The position numbers and the translations under genes are program-made. From Bacillota bacterium (GTDB lineage: Bacteria; Bacillota; UBA4882; UBA8346): a stretch of DNA of 64,000 nucleotides. Shown here piece by piece: positions 27,349-36,289 of this stretch. The first letter of the stretch is position 1. The number at the start of each line of letters is the position of its first letter. The notes under the pieces are model-generated. The model was not told the origin of the DNA and made no database searches. It saw nothing but the letters and a program-made list of their open reading frames with translations. The stretch spans positions 1 through 64,000 of the forward strand of contig JAFABB010000019.1 of the NCBI GenBank assembly GCA_023426245.1, given 5' to 3'.

Positions 27349-28644
27349 GTGATTAACATTATTAGTGGCATTTTATTACTTGTTACATTTATCGGCTTAA
27401 TCATTTATTGTATGAAAGGCGGAAATCTGCTGGTTGGTTTCATAGCCACCGCCATCGCCTGGTGTATTATTGGACGGGTACCCATGGGCACTGTGGTTAC
27501 AGATATTTTTCAGACTTCGGTGGAAAATTACGGAAAAACCATAGCTATCATCGTATTTGGAGCCTGGTTTGGACGGATGCTGGTCGACACCGGTATCGCC
27601 GGTTACATCATCAAAAAAACCGTTGAGCTGGCCGGTGACAAACCACTGGGCACCATGTTGCTGCTAAGCGTTGTTTGCGCTTTGATTTTTACCAGCGCTT
27701 TCGGGGTTGGTTCGGTTATGGCCATCGGGATGATTGTATTACCGATTTTGTTCTCTTTGGGTGTTGATAAGAAAACGGCCTTGGGCGCGTATATGCTGGC
27801 GGTTGCGGCCGGTATGTACCTGAATATCGCTTATGTCAATCAATTTTTTGGAGTATTTCCCCATGTAAAATATGACGACCATTACATCCATTTTGCGGTT
27901 ATCGCTACCATTGTGCATGTTGGTGTAATGATTGCCTTCATTCTTTTCAATTATCTGCGTAGCCAAAAAAGCAATCGTGCAAGGGCCTGGGCTGTAAGCG
28001 GCGCTCCAGAGGTTCGCGAGGCCAAACCGCTGAGTTGGTACTGTATGATCGTGCCGTTTGTGCCGATCATTATGGTTTCATTTTTCAAATGGCAACCGGT
28101 CCCTTCTTTCTTACTTGGGATTTTTCTAGGATTACTCTTCACCCGGAATCTGGTTACTTACAAACTGGCTGTGGAAAAGATTCAAAAAACCCTGTATGAC
28201 GGCATTGCCGACAGTGGTCTGTTGATTGGAATGTTATACAGTGTGAATATATTCCAGGCTGCTGCCAAACAGGTTTCCCCGATTTTACAAAGTCTGCTGG
28301 GCGGTATTATTCCTACCACGCCAATGGTAATTTTAATCGCTTTCTGTGTATTGGCACCGTTGGCACTGTTCCGGGGTCCTCTAATGATTTGGGGTTCCGG
28401 TATTGCCTTGTTATCCATTTTCCAAGCGATGGGCGTTTTTAATGAAATGTTCCTGTTTGCTTTGTTTCTGATTCCGCCGGTTGCAATTGTAGCCAGTGCC
28501 TGCCCCACTCAATCCTGGACCATGTGGGGTCTCAGTTACGCAAAGCTGGAACCGAAACAATATATTAAAACCAATCTGCCTTGGGCATGGGGCATTTTGA
28601 TTATTGTTGAAATTATTGCCTTTGTGATGATCGGCAAAGTTTGA
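27349..28644 (+). CDS. putative organic-anion/ion symporter, 12-helix membrane protein
   Basis: 431 residues with about twelve hydrophobic segments, resembling the ion-transporter superfamily (GntP/CitMHS/NhaC-like). The glycine-rich loop VFGAWFGRMLVDTGIAGYIIKK and the small-residue helix TSAFGVGSVMAIGMIVLPIL are typical of that fold. GTG 27349 is preferred over ATG 27313 because GGGAGG is placed 9 bases before it. The next gene encodes a hydantoinase/oxoprolinase-like protein, so the substrate may be a cyclic amide or an amino-acid derivative; this is inference. Confidence 0.72.
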   Translation: MINIISGILLLVTFIGLIIYCMKGGNLLVGFIATAIAWCIIGRVPMGTVVTDIFQTSVENYGKTIAIIVFGAWFGRMLVDTGIAGYIIKKTVELAGDKPLGTMLLLSVVCALIFTSAFGVGSVMAIGMIVLPILFSLGVDKKTALGAYMLAVAAGMYLNIAYVNQFFGVFPHVKYDDHYIHFAVIATIVHVGVMIAFILFNYLRSQKSNRARAWAVSGAPEVREAKPLSWYCMIVPFVPIIMVSFFKWQPVPSFLLGIFLGLLFTRNLVTYKLAVEKIQKTLYDGIADSGLLIGMLYSVNIFQAAAKQVSPILQSLLGGIIPTTPMVILIAFCVLAPLALFRGPLMIWGSGIALLSIFQAMGVFNEMFLFALFLIPPVAIVASACPTQSWTMWGLSYAKLEPKQYIKTNLPWAWGILIIVEIIAFVMIGKV

Positions 28645-28812
28645 ACTTGTTCTTCAAAGAACTGGCTGGGATCTCCTGAAGACTCCGGCCGTTCTTTTAA
28701 AATATGGTTTTGAATAAATGTGCTCGGAAAGGTTTCGGATTGTGAGAGAGTCGCCGAAATATCGTTCCTGTTTAAAGGGGTATCGGGCGTATTTAAACAC
28801 TGGAGGATTTAA

Positions 28813-30945
28813 ATGATGAACAAAAGAGCTATTCGGATCGGGATTGACGTTGGTGGTACTCATACCAAGGCCGTGGCCATTGATAATGATACCAATGAGA
28901 TTGTTGGGAAAGGTTCGGTGATGACGACCCACCGCCACAAGCAGGGGGTGGCTGCCGGTGTGGTGGAGGCATTTCAGAAATGTCTTGCTGAAAACAACAT
29001 CCGGCCCGAGGAGGTTATTTTTATCGCCCATAGCACCACTCAGGCCACCAACGCCCTGTTGGAAGGGGATGTAGCTCGGGTCGGGGTAATCGGTATCAGT
29101 GGTGGGGGACTGGAGGGTTTCCTTGCCAAAAAGCAGACCAAGATTGAAAATATTAACCTTGGTACCGGTAAGTTTATTGAAATCGACCATACCCATTTGA
29201 AAATGAAAGAGATGTCCCCTGAAGTTGTCAAAGAGACTATCGGGAAAATGGTTGAACAGGGCGATCGGGTGATTGTAGCTAGTAAGGCTTTTGGGGTTGA
29301 TAATATGCGAGAAGAACGGGTTGTAGCTGAAGAAGCGGAGCTTTTGGGTATCCCGTGCACGGTAGCTTCCGATATTACAAAGTTATACGGTCTGACGACC
29401 CGTACCCGCACCGCAGCTTTAAACGCTTCCATCCTGCCGAAGATGCTTGATACGGCTAATTCAACTGAAAATAGTGTCCGTTCCACGGGTATTAACGTAC
29501 CTTTGATGATAATGCGCGGTGATGGCGGTGTTATGGAAATCAACGAGATGAAAAAACGTCCGATTTTAACGATGCTTTCCGGTCCCGCAGCCAGTGTTAT
29601 TGGGGCTTTGATGTATCTGCGGGCATCCAATGGTATTTATTTTGAAGTCGGCGGTACCTCGACCAACATCGGGGTGATTAAGAACGGCCGTCCGGCGGTT
29701 GATTATTCCATTATCGGTGGACATCGTACTTACGTAAACAGCCTGGATGTACGGGTCTTGGGTGTGGCCGGAGGCAGTATGGTGCGGGCTAAAAAGGGTG
29801 AAGTTGTTGATGTCGGGCCTCGTTCCGCCCATATTGCCGGATTGGGTTATGCCTGTTTTACTGAAACGCCCCTTTTTGATGGGGCTACGTTGTATTATAT
29901 CAAGCCCCGCGAAAATGACCCAGCCGATTATGTGGCGATTCGGCTGAATAATGGGGAGAGCGTTACTATTACCAACACTTGTGCCGCAAACGTGCTGGGT
30001 ATTCTGGGAAAAAAAGATTACGCGCGGGGTAATTACGAATCAAGCTGCAAGGCCATGCAACTTTTAGCCAGTGAAGTGGGTATGTCGATTGAAGAAACTG
30101 CCAAAGCGATTTTAACAAAATCCTGCCAGAAGATTGTCCCGGTGATTGAGGATTTGATTACTAAATATAAAATTGAACGCGAACAGATTGTGCTGGTGGG
30201 CGCCGGGGGCGGCGCGGGCACTCTGTTGACCTTTACTGCCCAAATGATGGACTTTAAATATCAAATCCCGGAAAATGCCGAGGTGATTTCTTCGATAGGA
30301 GTTGCTCTGGCGATGGTACGGGAAATGGTGGAGCGGACGATTCCCAATCCCACGGCATCCGATATCGCCCAGTTGAAAAAAGAAGCCAGGGAGCTTGCCA
30401 TGAATAGCGGCGCCGTGGGGGACAGCATCGAAGTCTATGTGGAAATTGATGAACAGGCTCAAAAAGTCACTGCTATCGCCATGGGTTCTACAGAGGTAAA
30501 GACCAGCGATTTGATGAAAAATTGTACCGCGGCAGAAGCCGTCAAAATCGCAGCAGATTCCATTGGCCAAGATCCAAGCACCGTTAAAATGGAGGCCTCC
30601 AACGAATTTATATTTGTTATAACTGCTGAGAAAAACGGGAAATCAGCGTTGCGGGTTGTGGATAAAAAAGGTTTTATCAAGATTCAGCGCGCCAATGGCA
30701 TCGTGGCATCTACCTCCATGAAAAATGTCCCGGAAACCCTGCGGCGAATGTGGGATCATGCCAGCAATTTTTCAAGCGAAGTGCGTATCAACCCTGATGT
30801 CTATGTTATTGCCGGTTCTCATGTACTGGACTATTCTGGTATTCCGGAGCTGGTGCAGGTAACCGGTCTGATCGAAGCCGAGCTTTGTGATGTCGCCCCG
30901 GAGGACACTTTAATTTTAGTGCTGGCCCGGAATGAATTGGGATGA
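28813..30945 (+). CDS. hydantoinase/oxoprolinase family protein (HyuA-like)
   Basis: 710 residues, ASKHA-type fold. IGIDVGGTHTKAVAID at 10-25 is phosphate motif 1; STTQATNALLEGD, FEVGGTSTNIGVI (phosphate motif 2) and GAGGGAGTLL (adenosine motif) follow. HyuA-like proteins are ATP-dependent amidohydrolase subunits, usually paired with HyuB; no HyuB is present here. GGAGG precedes the ATG. The last ~200 residues are less conserved. The gene overlaps the next by the ATGA junction, indicating translational coupling with the HExxH protein. Confidence 0.82.
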   Translation: MMNKRAIRIGIDVGGTHTKAVAIDNDTNEIVGKGSVMTTHRHKQGVAAGVVEAFQKCLAENNIRPEEVIFIAHSTTQATNALLEGDVARVGVIGISGGGLEGFLAKKQTKIENINLGTGKFIEIDHTHLKMKEMSPEVVKETIGKMVEQGDRVIVASKAFGVDNMREERVVAEEAELLGIPCTVASDITKLYGLTTRTRTAALNASILPKMLDTANSTENSVRSTGINVPLMIMRGDGGVMEINEMKKRPILTMLSGPAASVIGALMYLRASNGIYFEVGGTSTNIGVIKNGRPAVDYSIIGGHRTYVNSLDVRVLGVAGGSMVRAKKGEVVDVGPRSAHIAGLGYACFTETPLFDGATLYYIKPRENDPADYVAIRLNNGESVTITNTCAANVLGILGKKDYARGNYESSCKAMQLLASEVGMSIEETAKAILTKSCQKIVPVIEDLITKYKIEREQIVLVGAGGGAGTLLTFTAQMMDFKYQIPENAEVISSIGVALAMVREMVERTIPNPTASDIAQLKKEARELAMNSGAVGDSIEVYVEIDEQAQKVTAIAMGSTEVKTSDLMKNCTAAEAVKIAADSIGQDPSTVKMEASNEFIFVITAEKNGKSALRVVDKKGFIKIQRANGIVASTSMKNVPETLRRMWDHASNFSSEVRINPDVYVIAGSHVLDYSGIPELVQVTGLIEAELCDVAPEDTLILVLARNELG

Positions 30946-31637
30946 TATCCATGAAATATGATCATGATGCCCTCCAGCGCGCTGTGAGGATGGCCCTTGA
31001 TTGCGAAGAAAGTTTATGGTATCGTAGCATGTTGCGAAGGGATATTTGCGGTTGTGCACTCAGCATTGAGGAGGAGCATAGGGTAGTGAACGGCGCTGTA
31101 AGCGCCGCTACTGATATCGCCCAACAAATTAAGGCGCGATACGGCTTGGTATTTCCCCAAGAACCGGTAGAGGATTCGCTCCTAGAGAGTGCACTTATGA
31201 AGAGTTTAGGTTTGAAATTGATTCATGCCACCGAAGAATTGGCGGATCCTTTCTTGCGTATCGGACTTTATGAGCCGGACCAGCGGACAATTACTATCAA
31301 TGATAATGCGATTATATTGTTGCAACAGTTCGTTGGGGAAAACGGCTTGGATAAGTTGACCCCGCCGGGCGATATCATTCGTATTGCGCTGTTTCACGAG
31401 ATTTTTCATGCCTTGGAGGATATAATTCCGGACATTTACACGCGTAGCCGAATGATGGAACGCAGGATATTGGGGATATTTCGTTACCGGCGTGGCCTTG
31501 ACTGCGCCTCGGAGATAGGGGCTGTGCATTTTTCAAAATGCATGACGGATGTGACTTATCTGCCCTGTATTTACGAACGCTATTTATTGGTGGCCTTAGG
31601 CCGCTTATCAATTGATTTTTTACCGCCGAACGTGTAG
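30942..31637 (+). CDS. zincin-like HExxH protein coupled to the HyuA-like gene
   Basis: 231 residues, soluble. HEIFH at 152-156 is a canonical zinc-metalloprotease motif, and SEIGAVHF (Glu191) 35 residues later is placed as the third metal ligand in gluzincins. The upstream ~140 residues contain four cysteines and no known domain that I recognise. The ATG overlaps the previous stop; ATG 30951 is an alternative start. Whether it is a peptidase, or a maturation factor for the HyuA-like enzyme, cannot be decided from sequence. Confidence 0.65.
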   Translation: MISMKYDHDALQRAVRMALDCEESLWYRSMLRRDICGCALSIEEEHRVVNGAVSAATDIAQQIKARYGLVFPQEPVEDSLLESALMKSLGLKLIHATEELADPFLRIGLYEPDQRTITINDNAIILLQQFVGENGLDKLTPPGDIIRIALFHEIFHALEDIIPDIYTRSRMMERRILGIFRYRRGLDCASEIGAVHFSKCMTDVTYLPCIYERYLLVALGRLSIDFLPPNV

Positions 31638-31768
31638 AATAAAAAAAGTATAACCCTTTCATCTGAGATACTATCAATATCTGCGGTTATGCCTGGATAC
31701 AGCCTTGAATGGATGCTGTATTCGTTTGATGGCAATGTTTGCCGTCAACTTGAAAAGGAGAGCTATTA

Positions 31769-32533
31769 TTGCAGTACGACGATGAATTAACGCCCTTGAA
31801 AGAACAAGCTTTGAATGACGGCGAGGTATATCCGGTGCTGCGCCGCGCTATTGTGGAGTTATATTTACAGCCCGGCGCTATCTTGAGTATCAAGGATATT
31901 TGTGAGCATTTTGAAATCGGCCGTTCGCCTGTGCGCGATGCCTTGATTCGCTTGGAACAGGAGGGACTGATAACTTTATTGCCGCAACGGGGTACGATGA
32001 TTTCACAAATCGATCCGGTGCGGATCGAGCAGGAACGCTTTTTGCGTCTTTCGGTTGAAGAAGAAGTGATGAAGCTGTTTATGGCCTGCCATACTCCCTC
32101 TGATATTACATTGCTTAACGAGGCATTGCGTAGACAGCAGGAACTTATCGGCCACCATGTCGATCTCCGTGAATTCCTGGTCCGCGATGATCAATTTCAC
32201 GAGGTGTTTTATAAAGTTGTTGATAAACTCTTCTGTTTACGGGCCATTCAAAATGTATGGGGGCATTATCGCCGGATGCGTTTGTTAACTTGCGGCGATC
32301 GTATGAACTTGCAGGAGATTTTGGACCAGCACAACGCGCTGATTGCGGCGTTGCAAGCCCGCGATACCGATCAGATGTGTAATATTTTTCATTTTCATTT
32401 GCGAAAGCTCGACCGGGAGGAACTTATTTTGTTAAAAAAATATCCTTATCTGTTTAAAGGCAGTCATGATCACGAGTCCACCAGTCCTCTTTGGAAAGTA
32501 GACTACCTGCAGACCTTAAAAACAGAAGGTTAA
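31769..32533 (+). CDS. GntR family regulator with FCD ligand-binding domain
   Basis: 254 residues. The N-terminal winged helix covers about 15-85 (GAILSIKDICEHFEIGRSPVRDALIRLEQEGLI). The helical FCD domain follows, with its metal-binding Asp/His pattern: DDQFHEVFYK, and H at the HNALIAAL and HFHLRKL positions. AAGGAGAG lies 10 bases before TTG 31769. It closes the transporter/hydantoinase cluster and probably represses or activates it in response to a carboxylate-type ligand. Two small hairpins (about 31693-31745) lie between it and the HExxH gene. Confidence 0.88.
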   Translation: MQYDDELTPLKEQALNDGEVYPVLRRAIVELYLQPGAILSIKDICEHFEIGRSPVRDALIRLEQEGLITLLPQRGTMISQIDPVRIEQERFLRLSVEEEVMKLFMACHTPSDITLLNEALRRQQELIGHHVDLREFLVRDDQFHEVFYKVVDKLFCLRAIQNVWGHYRRMRLLTCGDRMNLQEILDQHNALIAALQARDTDQMCNIFHFHLRKLDREELILLKKYPYLFKGSHDHESTSPLWKVDYLQTLKTEG

Positions 32534-32562
32534 TAATATTATAATGAAGCAAGTTTATTAAG

Positions 32563-32603
32563 AACAAGACCTTTTCAAAAAGATGAAAAGGTCTTGTTTT
32601 TTA
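32563..32603 (+). terminator. strong rho-independent terminator
   Basis: A perfect 15-bp stem (32563-32577 with 32584-32598), a 6-base loop and a T-run. It ends the gntR transcript and faces the 3' end of the reverse-strand chitinase operon. Confidence 0.9.
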
Positions 32604-32621
32604 AAACCGTTTAATATTTAT

Positions 32622-35600
32622 TTATTGAAGCTGCCAAAGCGCAGGCACCACCGGAGGTTCCCAACCAACCAGGGAAGTGTGGGCTTGAATGCATTTGTAG
32701 GTCAACCCCTGGTAAGTAACGAGATCGCCGACTTTGTAGGCGGTATTGGCTTGCCATTCAGCCGCTGTACCACCACCGTTTGAGGATACTGTTACTGTTA
32801 AGTTGGAACTGGAAGTGGTGCCGTAAGCGTTGCTTAATGCTGCGTAATAAGTGTATGTCCCGGTGGTTTTACCGTTCACCGTGTAGGTAATGGTTTGAGC
32901 TGATGAAGCGTTGGCGGTGAGGACTTGAGTTTTAACGGCCGCACTATTCTCATAAAGCGTCATCGAAGTTGCCGTATTATTGGCCGGTACGGAGACAGTC
33001 ACAGTATAATTTCCGGTGTTGGTCGCGCTATTCACGCTCAAAGAGGCGGCGCCTGGAGCAGTTCCGGTATTCCCGCCGCCGCTTGAATTGGTAACATTGG
33101 CGGTCACAGTGCCACTGCTGGTTGTTCCGTACTTGTTAATCAGATCGATCCGATATTTATATGACCCATTGGCTTTGCCAGTTACATTATAAGACGCGGT
33201 TTGGGAGTTGGGAGAATTACCTTGAAGAGCCGCTGAATAAATCAGCTGGTCATTCTCATAAATCTTCCAAGAAGTCCCGTTGTTTCCCCACCACATATTG
33301 AAAGTAATTACATAATTTCCGTCTCCGTCCCAGTTATCAGCGGTGAGGGAAGGCGTTCCCGGAACTCCCGAGGGGGTGCCCGAATCGGTTCCATCCGAAG
33401 GACCGGAGCCGGTCTTGACGGTAACAGTAATGCTGGAAGTGGAAGTGGTACCGTAGGCATTGGTCAATGAGACGTAATAGCTATATGTACCGTCGCTTTT
33501 GCCGCTTACTGCATAGGTGATGACTTGATCTGTCGTCGAACTTGCAGTCACAGACTGGGTTTTAACAGCAGTACTGTTTTCATAAAGCGTCATCGAAGTC
33601 GCGGTATTTCCGGCAGGCACGGTAATAGTTACAGTATAAGTGCCGGCATTGGTGGTATTGTCAACATTAAGAGAAGCAAGTCCGGGAGCAGAACCGCCCG
33701 GATTGGAATCGCCTTTTAAATCCGACCACAGTTTGGACAATAATGTTTCCTGATAATCCTGGTTATACTGCCAGAACATGACGCCGCCCAGACTGTTGGA
33801 TTTGATGTAAGAGGTTTTGTAACCGAAGGTTTCAACATCATCGTAGGTGATGAATTCGCCATTTTTCAAAAGGTAGCAAGCTTTGGCCTGGTCATCCCAA
33901 TAACGGACCCAACCGTTCAGATTGATGTAATTCGCGGTTAATTCGGCGAAAGTTGGCCAATTACCTCCATAGCGTCCGTAGAAGGGCACGCCCATGTTGA
34001 TTTTGGCGGCTGGGACACCGGCTGCAATATAATTTTTGATGGCGGTATCACAACTTATGCCTGAATTATAACTGCTGGATGAGTACAAATTGGCATTATG
34101 GGCATAAGCACCGAAGTCATATGTCATGATATTGATATAATCACAAATTGACGCAACCGAGCTGAGTTCGGTGTTACTGATAAATTCCGATCCGGCGCCG
34201 CCAGCAATGGAGAGGATCTTTCCGGTACCGATCTTATTGCGGACCGCCTGCAATAATAAAGTAAAATTCACTTTATCCTCAGGACGGCAGCTAATCTCGC
34301 CCCAGCCCCCGTTAACCGGGTATTCCCAGTCAATGTCGATTCCATCCAGGCTATAGTTGGTAACCCATTGCTGACAGCTTGCCGCAAATGTTGCCCGTGA
34401 GCTCTCCGTTAATGCGGCATCGGAAAATCCATCTGCGCCCCAGCCTCCGATAGAAAGAATAATCTTTAAATTGGAATTGGCTGATTTAAGGGCTGTAAGC
34501 GTTGATAAATCGGAGGGTGTGGCCACGGATACCTGGCCGTTTACGATTGAAGCAAACGCGTAATTGACGTGCGTTAATTTTTGGGCGTTGATATTACTTG
34601 GAGTGCCGTATACGTAACCGATGACCTTATATGACGTAGTGGAGGAAGTCGAGATTGTGTAAGTGGCGCTGGCCTCCACCGAGTCATTCATTCCTGCGGC
34701 AAATGCTTTTGCCTTGATTGTAGTGGTTGTGGAAACCGTAATCGGTCCCGAATATACACTTGAACTGGAAGTGGGAGAAGTTCCATCTTTAGTATAGCGG
34801 ATTACCGCGCCTGTGGTCGCGCAGGAAATCGTGATCGATTGAGCATTGGTATAGGTTCCGCTGCTTAAGTTAAAGCTCGGAGTGGCTACGGTTACTGTTC
34901 CGCCACCCGTTATCAATTTATTATAAGCTAAATTGGTAAGGGTAAAGCTGGCATCATCACCGGAGATCTCCCAGACGATTAAGCCGCCGAAATTGTTGCT
35001 GTTGATATAATCGCATTTGGTACTTAATGATGTCTCATCCTCATAACTGAGGGTCACACCGGTGGAAGAATTGTAAAGCCAAGGAGTCATTGCATATTGA
35101 TCCCGGTATTTCACATAGCCGCTTGCATTTTCCATGGTCTTTAATTCGAAATAGGGATATTGGCCTCCGGGTGAAGCTGCATTATCCCAGCTACCGACGG
35201 GAGCGCCGGAAGCATTTGCAAACATGCCGTTAGTTCCGCCGGTTACATTTTTCCAGCCACGGGAATAAAACGGAGTTCCAACATTTAGTTTACCAGCGGA
35301 AATGTGATAATTATCCCGCAGGTTCCGCATTGCATAATCGACATTATATTTGTTTTTAATATCCACCGGAGAAGTCGCCGAGGGGTCATTGGGATTGACA
35401 TAAAGGGGTGTTGCATGATTGGTTGTGGTTTCCCAAGCCCCATGGAAATCATACGTCATAACATTGAACCAATCGACGTATTGCGCATAAATATCCGGTT
35501 CCTGCAACTCCAATTTGTCATAACCCGCTGGAGCTGCAACGGTAATTAATTTGGAAGATAACCCGTTATTATTGAGACCGGTACGAAGCTCCCTAAGCAG

Positions 35601-36215
35601 GGCGGTATAATTGGCCTTGTCTTCGGGACCGCCGGGGCATCCCTTATCATACTGATCGTTGGGATCGGCCGCCCGGTTGACACCCGGATATTCCCAGTCA
35701 AGATCGACACCGTCAAGGAACGGATATTGTTTTAAAAAATTCACTACGCTTTGAATGAAGATTGCCCGGTTGGCAGCGGTCAAGGCCATGGCGTGGAAGT
35801 TTTGACCACGGGTCCAGCCTCCCACTGAAATCAGGACTTTCACACTAGGATATTGGCTTTTGTAATATTTGTATTCTCCAAAATGTCCCCGGAGATCTCC
35901 GGTATCCCAACCTTCGGAATGGTCGAACCATTTGTCATAATCCGCAAATGTATCGGTTGATGCCAGTTTGTAACTGGAGTCGACTTCAAAAAAAGCATGG
36001 TTGATAACTGTCACTTTACTCCAGGGAATCATTCCAACTGTCATATTCTTATGGGCTGCGTTATAGGTTCCCCAGTTTGGGAAATAGACGATCAATCGCT
36101 TGGATGTGGTTGTTTCTGCGTTGGCGATATTCATGAGAAATAAGAATAACAATGCAGCCATAAGCGACAAGACTTTCCAGCCGTGTTTTAATTTGGTTCT
36201 TAATGATGAAATCAT
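32622..36215 (-). CDS. secreted chitinase with two GH18 catalytic domains and CBM5/12
   Basis: 1197 residues. Signal peptide at 1-33 (VLSLMAALLFLFLMNIANA). The first GH18 domain spans ~38-435, catalytic motif DGVDLDWE (Glu175). A chitobiase C-terminal-like domain spans ~443-523 (RYTKDGTSPTSSSSVYSGP). The second GH18 spans ~528-840, motif DGIDIDWE (Glu631). Three Ig/Fn3-like repeats follow at about 850-940, 955-1045 and 1055-1145; the first and third are near copies (TSMTLYENS). The C-terminal CBM5/12 is at 1152-1197 (EWQANTAYKVGDLVTYQGLTYKC). Two different GH18 domains suggest complementary exo/endo action on chitin. AAGGAGG precedes the ATG. It is the last gene of the four-enzyme set. Confidence 0.93.
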   Translation of the reverse strand: MISSLRTKLKHGWKVLSLMAALLFLFLMNIANAETTTSKRLIVYFPNWGTYNAAHKNMTVGMIPWSKVTVINHAFFEVDSSYKLASTDTFADYDKWFDHSEGWDTGDLRGHFGEYKYYKSQYPSVKVLISVGGWTRGQNFHAMALTAANRAIFIQSVVNFLKQYPFLDGVDLDWEYPGVNRAADPNDQYDKGCPGGPEDKANYTALLRELRTGLNNNGLSSKLITVAAPAGYDKLELQEPDIYAQYVDWFNVMTYDFHGAWETTTNHATPLYVNPNDPSATSPVDIKNKYNVDYAMRNLRDNYHISAGKLNVGTPFYSRGWKNVTGGTNGMFANASGAPVGSWDNAASPGGQYPYFELKTMENASGYVKYRDQYAMTPWLYNSSTGVTLSYEDETSLSTKCDYINSNNFGGLIVWEISGDDASFTLTNLAYNKLITGGGTVTVATPSFNLSSGTYTNAQSITISCATTGAVIRYTKDGTSPTSSSSVYSGPITVSTTTTIKAKAFAAGMNDSVEASATYTISTSSTTSYKVIGYVYGTPSNINAQKLTHVNYAFASIVNGQVSVATPSDLSTLTALKSANSNLKIILSIGGWGADGFSDAALTESSRATFAASCQQWVTNYSLDGIDIDWEYPVNGGWGEISCRPEDKVNFTLLLQAVRNKIGTGKILSIAGGAGSEFISNTELSSVASICDYINIMTYDFGAYAHNANLYSSSSYNSGISCDTAIKNYIAAGVPAAKINMGVPFYGRYGGNWPTFAELTANYINLNGWVRYWDDQAKACYLLKNGEFITYDDVETFGYKTSYIKSNSLGGVMFWQYNQDYQETLLSKLWSDLKGDSNPGGSAPGLASLNVDNTTNAGTYTVTITVPAGNTATSMTLYENSTAVKTQSVTASSTTDQVITYAVSGKSDGTYSYYVSLTNAYGTTSTSSITVTVKTGSGPSDGTDSGTPSGVPGTPSLTADNWDGDGNYVITFNMWWGNNGTSWKIYENDQLIYSAALQGNSPNSQTASYNVTGKANGSYKYRIDLINKYGTTSSGTVTANVTNSSGGGNTGTAPGAASLSVNSATNTGNYTVTVSVPANNTATSMTLYENSAAVKTQVLTANASSAQTITYTVNGKTTGTYTYYAALSNAYGTTSSSNLTVTVSSNGGGTAAEWQANTAYKVGDLVTYQGLTYKCIQAHTSLVGWEPPVVPALWQLQ

Positions 36216-36289
36216 AAAGCCAAAACCTCCTTTAGCATTATCAAATCAAATATATATTGTAATTAAGTAACAGTGTTGAACGATTCTGG

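Noticed and set aside
28654..29196. 180-codon reverse frame opposite the HyuA-like gene
   Set aside because: It is the shadow of a strongly supported gene; its composition follows the complementary codons.
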